The notes beneath the pieces are model-generated. The model saw nothing but the letters and a program-made list of their open reading frames with translations, made no database searches and was not told where the DNA came from. The translations under genes and the position numbers were made by a program. This document shows positions 48,101-58,334 of a stretch of DNA of 64,000 bases, piece by piece (the first letter of the stretch is position 1; the number at the start of each line of letters is the position of its first letter). This DNA is from Symsagittifera roscoffensis (lineage: Eukaryota > Xenacoelomorpha > Acoela > Convolutidae). The stretch is from contig NC_087062.1 of NCBI RefSeq assembly GCF_963678635.1, positions 12,508,670-12,572,669 of the forward strand. Direction: 5' to 3'.

Positions 48101-49391
48101 TCATAGCAGTCAACAAAAATGGCAACACAGCTGTCGGACTCACGACTAACGGGGCCGACCACAAAATCAGCGGCCGAGTAGGTGACTCGCCCTTAGTCGG
48201 AGCGGGAGGCTACGCAAGTGACGACGGAGGAGCTGCAGTCCAAACTGGAGACGGAGATGTCATGCTGCGATTCTTGCCGACGTTCCAGGTATAAAAGACA
48301 TGCTAAGAGTTTCAGTTGAGCTCTTTTTTTAAGCTTTTTCAGCTTTAAAAACTAATCCTATAAATTATTGATCAAAAATCCTGTGGCTCCACATTTTTAA
48401 AATCTTTTTATTAACGTTAAAAATGCGCTGAAATAAGCTCATTCCTCAAAAAAAACTTGTTCTTTACTTTTGTTCATATTCTCGTTCCTATTCAAAAAAG
48501 TTGGTCTTATTCATTATTCTACATTTTTATCACTAGTGTCGTTCTCGTGATCTTTTTTCCTCCGAGAGCCACTTTTTAAAAAAATGAAGCCATCATTTTT
48601 TGTGAGCGCACACGTGAAAATTTTCAAAAGTGTTTTTTTTTCTGCTGATTCCAGGTGGTGCAATTGATGAAACAAGGAGTATCTCCTCTGAACGCCACTA
48701 GAACTGCATTGATGGACATTTACAAGTTCAACCCCGACTTCAGCGGGGCTATTGTAGCTGTGAACACGAAACTGGAATATGCGGCTGCTTGTGTCGGGTT
48801 TTCCCAGTTCGAGTACTGTGTTAACACTGGGAACGGAACTGTTATTATAACCATGGGCTGCAGCGCCCAAGATTTATTTTCATAGAAAGTAATTGTATTT
48901 TCATATGAAAAACTCGTACACAAAAAGAGCTTTTGAATAAAACCTGCTGTTTTGAAGCTTCTATGTTAATCGAGTCCTCGCCAAAAGTATCATACCGGGT
49001 TGAAACTTGAAACTTGAATTCTTGAATAAGTACATTTAACAACAGCAGTCATGAATTATACTAACAGGGGCTCAACTCATGGTCCGTAAGGCCCCTCCTG
49101 GTCCGCCCCATAAAAATACCTATTAAAATTGGGTTGAAGAGAAAAATAAGAAGATAAAAAGAAAAGAACCTGTCATAGATGAAAACCTCTGGATCAGCGA
49201 TTTTTCAGAAATCTAACATCGCTGTAGATTTTGTCCCTGATCAGTGGCCCCTTTTGCCTGACCAGACAAAATTCAACACCACTGCAATCTGAGGAGTATT
49301 GTACAGTAATTTTTCAGAGCTTTGCTTATATTGGTCCATACCAGGTTCGAGGTTGTGGTTTTAATTTCAGAACACTGTGACCATACTTGGG
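45118..49391 (+). repeat. Segmental tandem duplication, unit 1 (4.3 kb)
   Basis: Starts at TATATATTCGTTTC and runs to TTGG just before the same TATATATTCG at 49392. It includes about 1.3 kb of 5' flank, the whole AGA gene and about 0.5 kb of 3' flank. The order is unbroken in unit 2, with a head-to-tail junction. Confidence 0.95.
46446..48885 (+). CDS. AGA: Aspartylglucosaminidase, tandem copy 1
   Basis: Lysosomal amidase that cleaves the GlcNAc-Asn bond of N-linked glycans. Exons 46446-46583, 46973-47059, 47307-47598, 48053-48288 and 48655-48885 join in frame (phases 0, 0, 1, 0), giving 327 residues. Family motifs: [110 protein letters not shown]. The Thr of HDTIG is the nucleophile freed by autocleavage between the alpha and beta chains; it is intact. 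The first exon frame opens from an acceptor at 46440 or 46445 and has no ATG, so a short exon with the start and signal peptide is missing from this annotation. AATAAA at 48936. Copy 1 has Lys where copy 2 and human AGA have Asn (WRKVV versus WRNVV). Confidence 0.93.
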
Positions 49392-52300
49392 TATATATTC
49401 GTTTCAAAAATTTTTTTAGGCATTGCGACTAAACTGAACAAAAAACAATTGGTTGATGTGCAACTAGCGCACAAGATTTTGACTACATTAAAAATGTATA
49501 TAATTTCTTTTTTTTTCTGACCAAATTGAATCGTTTTTGACCTCTGAGTGATGAGTAGATCTGAAAAGTGTCGCAAATCTTTATAAACATTGTGCCGATA
49601 AAAAAGGAAAAAAATTTTTTTAAAACCCATTAAAACATGCTTAAATATAAAAAATTATTTAGAAGAAGCAAAATTAATTTTTTGCGGCCTTAATTAAAAC
49701 GTATCTTCCTATTATATGTCTGCTCGGTCGGTTTGTAGCTCAAATTTGGACTCTAAGTCAAAATATTTCTTTCAAATCGGTTCTTCGCGACACAAAGTGA
49801 TGTTTTAATTTTTTTGTCTTTTCAATCACGACTGCAAGTGCTTCAATTTATATCATTTGACCCATTCCAATGATTATTTTTTGTACCTGATTTTTCGCGG
49901 AAAATAAAAAAATGCGTGTTTTCACGTTGTTTTCTGTGGAAAATTCTGTGCTGAAAAGTTGTCACAATTAGCAAACTTTTATAGCACATTTACTAAAAAC
50001 TGCTCGTGTCAGGGCAAAATTTGTAAGACTGCTTTTTAAGGTCTATGGGTAAGTATTGTGTTTGCTTTTGAAAAAAAATGATGAAGTTTCCAAAAAAAAA
50101 CATGTTCATTACTTTTCGAAAACCATCACTTCACATGCTATGTAAATTACAAAGCGATATAATTTGCGTATAGCACAGTTTTAAATAGACTAAATAGCTA
50201 CCTCCATTCAATTTGGATTTGGTTCTTAGACGGATTAAATCTCCGCTTACGAGTTTATAGCACAAAACAAATCTCGCGGTAATTGTCTCAAAATAATGGG
50301 ACAATCTTTAAATTCCAGACTTAACAAAAAACGACCATGACAGGTTTAAAATTTTTTAAAAAAAATTATTTCTGGACTATCGATTTGGAAGATAACAAAA
50401 AAATCCAATAAGAATTTCTATTTGAAAAGCCGAAATTTGTCTGGTGAAAAAAACACCCCGAATACAATTATTCAGTTAGTTTTCTTCAAAAATCGGAACA
50501 AAACCAAAGATGGCAGAAACGCTAAAATGACTACTTTTTGCTAAATTGACTACTTTAAACCTCAACGTAAAACAACCGCACATAAAGTGTTTATACCTTT
50601 GGGTTCACCGCGTTGAAATCTTTAAAGTGATAACTTGAGAATCAAATTTTTTTATGGAGTTTTTGCGTAGTTTTCTCTAATAGTGAAGAATTGATTGCTC
50701 TACTTGCTTGTCAAGAATTGCCAGCATGTCAATTTTTTACCATGTGTTTTTTTAGCTCAGTCGCAGATAGTGTTGAACACGTGGTCCTTCGGAGCCAAGT
50801 CGAATGAAGTGGCATGGAATACTCTGGCAGAGACTGGAAGTCCCTTGGACGCTGTGGAACTGGGCTGCAATGTGTGCGAGGAAAAGAAGGACCCTAGTGT
50901 ACTTTAACCCAAACTTCATTTTTTCAACACAACAAAAATGATTATTAGCAAATAACTGGCTTTTGCCTCTGGTTTAGAAAACTAATATTTGTGATGAAAG
51001 TTCGGATCTCTGATAGCGGCCAAATTTCAAAAATTTTTAATCGTTTTTTTTCTGTGTTTTCTGATTGATGAAAGTTTTTGGTTTGAAATCAATCAGAAAA
51101 AAACTACCGCATTAAACAAGGTGTTCATTTGATCGCGATAGAGTCAATTTTTTTTAGAAATTTTTTGTAGCAAAAGTCCCCAAACCCACCAGCATAAATG
51201 TAAGTGACAAAAACACGGTTGTTTGCATCTCTTAATTGTCTCTGCTATTCATGTTTCATATAAGTTATATAGAAAATGATGTTTTTCAGGACTGTGACGG
51301 TAGTGTGGGTTGGGGGTCCCATCCGGACGAGGCAGGAGAGACCACTCTGGACGCCATGGTGTTCGATGGCACAAATGTTAGACACAATTATCTATTTTCA
51401 AAATCTATTCTTTCGTTTTTCTCGACTTTCTTGCACATCCATTTTCAGTAAAAGCTACTTTTTATTTAGCTCTGCATCGATTTATCAAGCATTTTCCTTT
51501 TGAATGAAAACAAGTTTAAATCATTTGGGTTTCAAAATAAAACATCTGAGCTGGTTTATCATTTTATTGCATAACACAATTTTTTAAAGCATGGTTCATT
51601 TTCAAACCTACTTTTTTCTCAAGATGCAAACGGGAGCAGTGGCCAATCTGAAGAGGATCAAAAAAGCAGTCTCGGTAGCTCGTTACGTCATGAACTCGAC
51701 TCAGCACTCGCTCCTCGTCGGCCAATCAGCGACCGACTTCGGACAACAGATGGGATTTACCCTCGAGAGTCTCTCGTCTTCGGTTTCCAAGTCGGATTAC
51801 ACCCAGTGGAAGGATAATAAATGCCAGCCGAACTACTGGAGGAATGTGGTTCCAGATCCGATTCATAGTTGTGGGCCTTACCAACCGGCGTCACCCTCTC
51901 ATTATCTTGCTAAAAGTTAGTGGTTTTCTCCTTTCCAATAATGAAATCATCAAACGAATGAACGAATGAGTAAAAAAAGAATTTAGAGATAAAGTTTAAT
52001 TCCGTCATAGGTAAAATGTTGACTAGCTTCTTTTCTGCAAATTAAAGTGTTCCTATCTGTTTTCAAATCAAAGTTAGAAATGATGGTTTTTTAAAATTGT
52101 GCAGAAAAAGGGATGAAAGAGTACCGTTTCCCGCGTACCTAGGTTCGGAGCTGTCTGCAGGCATTCTGCAATAGCCAACTCAACGTCTTTTCTCAAAAAT
52201 TCTGGACATCGACAATAGTGCGCGAAATACACGGGTAAAAATTTCATTATGATGCCATTGTTCGGTTTAGTTTTGGTAATTTTTTGAGGAAAAAAAGTAA

Positions 52301-53641
52301 ATTGTTTGCAAAACAAGTAAATGCACCAAGTTTACGCTGCAATACTGACTACAATTAAGCTTAAGATTTATCTTCAACAGAATCTCAAAACATGGAGAGA
52401 GAAGATAAAGACCACGACACTATCGGGATCATAGCAGTCAACAAAAATGGCAACACAGCTGTCGGACTCACGACTAACGGGGCCGACCACAAAATCAGCG
52501 GCCGAGTAGGTGACTCGCCCTTAGTCGGAGCGGGAGGCTACGCAAGTGACGACGGAGGAGCTGCAGTCCAAACTGGAGACGGAGATGTCATGCTGCGATT
52601 CTTGCCGACGTTCCAGGTATAAAAGACAGGCTAAGAGTTTCAGTTAAGCTCTTTCTTTTTGAGCTTTTTCAGCTGTAAAAACGAATCCCATGAATTATTG
52701 ATCATAAATCCTGTGGCTCCAAAGTTTTGATTTAATAACGTTAAAAATGCGCTCAAATAAGCTCATTCCTCAGAAAAACTTGTTCTTGTTCATCATTTTG
52801 TTCATTTTTTTGTTGCTATTCAAAAAAGTTATTCTTATTCATTGTTCTAACCAAAATATATTTGTATCCTTAGTGTCGTTCTCGCGATCTTTTTTCTCCG
52901 AGAGCCACTTTAAAAAAATGAAGTCATCATTTTTTGTGAGTGCACTCGTGAAAACTTTCAAAAGTGTTTTTGTTCATCCTGATTCCAGGTGGTGCAATTG
53001 ATGAAACAAGGAGTATCTCCTCTGAACGCCACTAGAACTGCATTGATGGACATTTACAAGTTCAACCCCGACTTCAGTGGGGCTATTGTAGCTGTGAACA
53101 CGAAACTGGAATATGCGGCTGCTTGTGTCGGGTTTTCCCAGTTCGAGTACTGTGTTAACACTGGGAACGGAACTGTTATTATAACCATGGGCTGCAGCGC
53201 CCAAGATTTATTTTCATAGAAAGTAATTCTATTTTCATATGAAAAACTCGTACACAAAAAGAGCTTTTCAATAAAACCTGCTGTTTTAAAGCTTTTATGT
53301 TTGATCTTGGTCGATTCGTCACCAAAAGTATCATTCCGGGTTGAAACTTGAAACTTGAATTCTTGAATAAGTACATTTAACAACAGCAGTCATGAATTAT
53401 ACTTACAGGGGCTCAACTCACGGGCCATAAGGCCCCTCCAAGTTCCGCCCCATAAAAAGACCTATACAAACTGGATTGAATATCTCTGGATCAGCGATTT
53501 TTCAGAATCTAATATCGCTGATTCTGTCCCTGATCAGTGGAGTATTGTACAGTAATTTTTCAGAGCTTTGCTTATATTGGTCCACTCCACACCATAGTCG
53601 AGGTTGTGGTTTTATTTTCAGAAAATTCTGACCAAATTTGG
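49392..53641 (+). repeat. Segmental tandem duplication, unit 2
   Basis: Follows unit 1 directly. Differs by a 53-base segment present only here (about 50630-50682), by small indels in introns, and by lacking about 45 bases of unit 1 near 49247-49290 and about 45 near 49133-49178. Ends at ACCAAATTTGG before ATATTTCC. Confidence 0.95.
50761..53219 (+). CDS. AGA: Aspartylglucosaminidase, tandem copy 2
   Basis: Exons 50761-50898, 51290-51376, 51624-51915, 52381-52616 and 52989-53219, with the same phases as copy 1 and every splice site kept. Protein identical to copy 1 except five changes, all in exon 3 (I to M, S to R, S to K, K to N, V to L, copy 1 to copy 2). Exons 1 and 4 appear identical in nucleotides. 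The catalytic HDTIG Thr and the alpha-chain cysteines are present, so it should be active. As in copy 1, no ATG is in frame in the first recognised exon; a possible tiny start exon specific to this copy lies at 50654-50666. AATAAA at 53271. Confidence 0.93.
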
Positions 53642-53873
53642 ATATTTCCAGACCGCCGCGGTCAAATTTTAGTAATTCGAGACTATGAGTTATAAGAAAA
53701 ATTATCCTAAGAAAATTTATCCAACGACGCAACCTTCATGACTGAAAAAACTTTGACCAGGACAGTCGCGACCGAAGCAAAAGCATCCACGACCGATTCG
53801 TCCATTCGAAATTTTGTGGAGATGTTGGCTAGGTCGGTTAGGATAAGAAATAATTTTGACTCTATGTGACAGT
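53642..53873. other. Spacer after the duplication
   Basis: No gene. Ends with the octamer GTGACAGT that is duplicated at the far side of the MITE. Confidence 0.4.
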
Positions 53874-54313
53874 CAGGGGCGGATTTAGGAGGGAGCGGGG
53901 GCGGATGCCCCCTTCTCAGGGATTTAGCCCTACCAACCCAAAGGGTCCCCACTTTGTACTATTTTGAGATGTCCATATTTGACGACGGACCCTAAAAATT
54001 TTCTAAAGGCGCCTTTGGCGCCAATATTAACTAATTTTGAGCTCCCCCTCAAAATTAGAACATATATGCGCCAAGGGCGCCTATAGAACTTTTTTTTTGG
54101 TCAAAATTTTCCAAAAAGTGCATAAAAACGCTTTTTTGGCCTGTTTTTCAAACTTTTGCCGGCGGCGCACAAATTTGGCCAAACCAGGGTCTTTATAGTA
54201 CTTTGAGAAAGCTCGGAGAATCAAATTGGTCGACCTAAAAAAAAGGTCAACAAACAAAATTTTTTTTAAAAAATCCGCCCCACCCCCTCGAGAAAATCCA
54301 TGATCCGCCCCTG
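53874..54313 (+). mobile_element. Intact hAT-like MITE with 8-bp target duplication
   Basis: 440 bases. Ends are CAGGGGCGGATTTAGG and its inverted partner ATCCGCCCCTG; flanks are GTGACAGT at 53866-53873 and GTGACAGT at 54314-54321, a perfect 8-bp duplication as expected for hAT. The interior has GGCGCCTTTGGCGCC and a second GCGCC-rich inverted pair at about 54006-54085. No coding capacity, so it was moved by a transposase elsewhere. Relatives at 39071, 42960 and 43721 and a fragment at 15217. Confidence 0.93.
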
Positions 54314-54321
54314 GTGACAGT

Positions 54322-56548
54322 TAAATTTGGGTAAATTACACAAAAATTCGAGCTGAGAAGAACCTAGTGAATTACTTGAAAAAAAATTACACAAACAAAA
54401 ATATCTAAAAGTTATAACACTAAAAATTGCTTGTTCAAAAAGTAAATTTGAGCTCGACAGTTTTTAGTACCCTCATTTCTCATGTATACCGACGTATTAT
54501 TTGGAAAACATTAGAGTAAAATCTGTGACAAATATGAAAACACAAACTCAATGAATGGCTTAAAAGATAAACAAGTATTAAACTTCAAGTAAACGAAGAT
54601 TAAAAGAAAACAAAACATGAGCCACCGGTATTTGATCTTGGAAATGTTTTTGGTGTTTGACGTTCAATTCAAAAGTCAGAAATCACGGTAGAAACTCTTT
54701 AAAAAATAAATCAAAATATTTACTTTGGTATCAGTAGTGTTTTAGCTTTTAAGATTCTGTTCCAGAAAATCGCATTTTCGCCGGGTTCTATAAAGAATGC
54801 CTAGCCACGTTGTTTTAAGTTTCATCGACATGCAAATTTCGTTCTGTTCGTTTAAGGGAATGATACAAGTCGTCGCAAGAACAATACGAGGAAAATTGTC
54901 TTAAAAAATAATTATTCCGACAATTTGAAAAATAAGGAGGAACTTTGCATTCAGGTGTGTTTTCGTTTTTTCTTTTTTTCTTTTTGTTTTCCAAGCAAAA
55001 TGAAGTACCTCACATAGTAATTGGAATGGGTCCAATTCTATATCAAATTAAAGCCCTTTGCATTGTGATACGAATGACTTACATAACAAATTTAAACAAT
55101 TTTCTGTGTTGAAATTTTTGAACTTTGGTCTAACTTCGAGCTTATAAGGTTTGTCAAAAAAAAAATTTGCAGCATTAAAATAGCTCATTTAAGCTTAATT
55201 TGAGCCATGGAAATTTTTTAGCGCTGTTTTGGGAATGCAAAATATAAAATATTATTTTTGGGAGTTTTTTTCTTTTTTCGTGTCATTTTTCTACAGAAAC
55301 TGATTTCCAATTGGCCTTGTTGACTATGACTGTCGAATATATCTAATCTATATTTTTCGTTCAGATCTTACTATCACATCTAACAGAAAAAAACGACGCT
55401 ATTATGAAAAAAAAATTGTGTTTGTAAAAACCATGGACGAGTATTCTGTGCTATTTGCACAGTTACCGGCTATCCTTACTCATATTTGACGTGAGACGAA
55501 TCAATTTATCAAAAAAATTTAATAAGAAATCGATAAATCAAACTTTTAAAAAATCCAAAAAAAATTTTCTTCCAATGTTTCCTTCTCGGTAATGCATGGA
55601 GTAACCCAAACTTATCAAAACTTTTCCAAAAGTTTCGGGGCTGGTGCGACCGAAAAAAGGTCTGATTACCAAAGAAAAATGTCGCGGCCGAAGTGGTTAC
55701 AAAAAAGTTCAGCGCCCCGAGCAAATTTTGCCTGCGTTGAAATTTTTCTTTTGCAATTTGATTTCTCGTGCCGCTTTAAGTGCTTTACAGTGCGTCCACC
55801 GGCGACCTTAAGCCAATAATTAACTCAAATTCTGAAGAAAAAATGGCTAAACCTTTTTGAAAAGTGGCTGAATTGTCTGCGACTGATTTGTCAGCATAAT
55901 TTTGCCTGAATTGTCTGATTAATTGGCTGAATTTTATTTGGCCGAATTATTTGTACGCCATTTCAATATAACAAAAAATTGCTTCTCATGATAATTAAGT
56001 TTTTAATTCTTGTTCACTACCTTATTTTAACTTCACAAAAAGCTTTTTGAACATTGTTTAAAATCATTAACTATTTATTAGGCTGTCGAGCCATTTTTGA
56101 TACCAACTGTCGATAATTTCCAGCTTGCCTATCAGAACAGAAACAGACATTGTCCGCGACTATAAAAATAGGAAAGTTTATAGACTCGATTAGTTAGAAT
56201 TTTGTAAAGGGCTTGTAATCGAAATGTATAAAAAAGCAATCATCCTCTTGTGACGCAAGGTGTCTTCACTCTAAACACACCAGGTCCTCTGCTGTCTGTA
56301 GAAGCTATTTTCTAAAGGTGTTCGCAGCTAAACATTCTAGTCTCGTTTGTACTCAAGTAAACTCAAAGACGAGCACAGCATCGCAAGACTTTGATGAAGG
56401 TTTTTGACGTTTCTGATGGTCTGTAAACAACTTGAGACGCTCAGTTTTTGGCTTGATTGCAAGTTTTATTGTTGAAAATTTATACTCATTCAGATACATT
56501 TAGTCTTGATGATTTTTAATATTTGAAAACTTACTGCAGCAGCAAACA
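54322..56548. other. Intergenic, no gene seen
   Basis: AT-rich. Hairpin repeat copy 4 at 55432-55475. Short open frames on both strands at 55509-55819 are not recognised. A GCAGCAG acceptor-like sequence ends about 6 bases before the next ATG. Confidence 0.4.
55432..55475 (+). repeat. Short dispersed hairpin repeat, copy 4
   Basis: ATGGACGAGTATTCTGTGC, then TATTTGCACAG and ACCGGCTATC; the most diverged copy at its left end, but it keeps the CTGTGC/GCACAG arms. Confidence 0.5.
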
Positions 56549-57061
56549 ATGAGTGCTAAAATTCACCTGCAAAAATTTGATTTGGGAGATAAAATTGGCT
56601 ACAAAATAAATAAAAATAAGCAATTATGTTCAACTGGGTGCAAAAAAATAGATCACCAATTTATTCATTTTGGTATTTATGTCGGAAATGGAGAAATTGT
56701 TCACGCTGAAAAAGGATCAGTTCAAATTGAGTCAGTTGAGAAAGTTTTTGATGATGAAGTTATCCCGGAAACATGCAATGACTTGGACACTAAACTGAAT
56801 TCACGCGAGCCTCGGTTCATTGCAACATCGGCAAGGGCACTTATTGGGACCAGAATTCAACCCGATATCTTACAACCGGACGTGTCAGTTTGCGAAATTT
56901 TTGCTAACAAGTGTCGATATTTGAACTGGAAGGTTTGCAGATGCTCAAAGATGCCAAGGAGAACTCCGTTTTGGCTTCAAAGGCAATTTTACTTCGGAGT
57001 TGCCGCCCTATTTGCGGGCACGGTATTATCGGCGTCTTCCTATTCCTCTTTCTTCTGGTAG
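56549..57061 (+). CDS. LRAT/PLAAT-like (NlpC/P60 superfamily) membrane-tethered acyltransferase or phospholipase
   Basis: 170 residues in one exon. QFIHFGIYVGNGEIVH gives the paired His40 and His52, the same 12-residue spacing as in PLAAT proteins. The catalytic Cys is Cys115 in SVCEIFANKCRY, the position of the family NCEHF motif; here Asn and His of that motif are Val and Ile. Residues about 145-168 form one hydrophobic segment (FYFGVAALFAGTVL) ending at the C-terminus, as in tail-anchored PLAAT enzymes. The family moves fatty acyl groups between phospholipids or onto retinol; the substrate cannot be told from sequence. Start: ATG 56549, just after a CAGCAG acceptor-like site. About 740 bases before the next gene on the same strand. 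Confidence 0.85.
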   Translation: MSAKIHLQKFDLGDKIGYKINKNKQLCSTGCKKIDHQFIHFGIYVGNGEIVHAEKGSVQIESVEKVFDDEVIPETCNDLDTKLNSREPRFIATSARALIGTRIQPDILQPDVSVCEIFANKCRYLNWKVCRCSKMPRRTPFWLQRQFYFGVAALFAGTVLSASSYSSFFW

Positions 57062-57797
57062 AACAGTGAAATTGTTAGTAATCAAAACTAATTAAACAGC
57101 TCTCTAAATTAACTGATAGTGAAATATCAACTAATTTAATTAAACTATCACTATTTTAGTTTTTGAGAAGTGAGATGCATGACTGAGGATCCAGTATGTA
57201 TTTGGTTATAGTAGCGAGATTAAGGTTCCATCAAGGACTTGTTCTTCCGACCAGTAGCGGATTTGGGGGGAAGTATATTGAAAAATTGAACAAAATATGG
57301 TAAAATTAAACAAAAAGATAATTTTTTAACGACATATAGTGGTTAACTAGTCAGTTATGAAATCATCTTATGATCTGTTGGTCTATCATTTCACATAAAA
57401 CGAAACAGAAAATAAAATAAAATTTTCCAAAAAATGAAAAAGATTTTCTAATTTTTTTTGCTATAAATTTTGGTACGTTTTTTGCTACATCGATTGACTA
57501 CAATTGTACACATACCAAATTTGTTCCGCGTGATTATGAGTCCATAAGAAGCGTCAACTTCTTTCGAGGATTTGCAAGACTTGTCTTTTTTACGTAACGT
57601 ATAAACCGTCGTAAAATGATGCAATCAATCATCAATGAAATGATGTGAACAAACATGGATTCACTTTTTATCTGCAACTTTAAAAGTTTGATCACATTTC
57701 AATTTACAAATTTGGAGTATTTTAAGTTCTCCCATCATGCCTTAAAACAACGCTAAACATGTAATTTAACTTTGCTTAAACTTTTAAAAACTGGAAC
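57062..57797. other. Intergenic with one MITE-like terminus
   Basis: CAGTAGCGGATTTGGGGGG at 57252 resembles the left terminal repeat of the hAT-like family. No matching right end was seen. Otherwise nothing recognised. Confidence 0.4.
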
Positions 57798-58334
57798 ATG
57801 GAAATGAAAAATATTGTTGGTGGATTGGTTGTAGCAATCGTTGCAGGTGTTATCTTGGGATCAGCTTTTCTTTTGTGCCTTCTTTATTGGCGAAAGTCGC
57901 GAAAGAGCAAAAAAGATCGCCAAATTTCTCTAGAGATGAAAAAAGCAAATCGCGCATCAACAACGAAAGCAATTTCTGTCGAAGATCCTGACGTGAGAAC
58001 TGATATAAAAATGTCCGATGGAAATCTCGACGGTGAAATCATCAATGTTGCACAACCAACAGTGAATTCTGAAAGTCTAAAAGACCAAATTTCAGTTTCG
58101 TCATCAAAACAATTGATAAAAGAAACCTTTATCCAAGACGACCAAGTTGTTACGGAGGAGCAAATTAATTCTGAGCCTACAGTCTTGAGCTTAGAAGCAG
58201 GTTCAATTTCCAGAAACACACTCGGTTCCAAGAAAAAAAGACGCCGCTCGACTGCCATTACTGGTAAAAGCATAGAAACTACAACATCGAACTCATCCAA
58301 AGTGAATCTAGAGGCGACTTCAAATAAAATATAA
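57798..58334 (+). CDS. Small single-pass membrane protein, unknown family
   Basis: 178 residues from ATG 57798. One clear membrane segment at residues 6-31 (IVGGLVVAIVAGVILGSAFL...), followed at once by a very basic stretch WRKSRKSKKDR, which by the positive-inside rule puts the long C-terminal part in the cytosol. The rest is polar, rich in Ser, Thr, Glu and Lys, probably disordered, with KKKRRRS at about 149-155. The N-terminal outside part is only about five residues, so it could be a small type III protein or the last exon of a larger receptor whose extracellular exons were not found. The - strand is also open for 158 codons over the same bases; the + reading is preferred for its membrane segment plus basic flank. 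AATAAA near 58370. Confidence 0.6.
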   Translation: MEMKNIVGGLVVAIVAGVILGSAFLLCLLYWRKSRKSKKDRQISLEMKKANRASTTKAISVEDPDVRTDIKMSDGNLDGEIINVAQPTVNSESLKDQISVSSSKQLIKETFIQDDQVVTEEQINSEPTVLSLEAGSISRNTLGSKKKRRRSTAITGKSIETTTSNSSKVNLEATSNKI

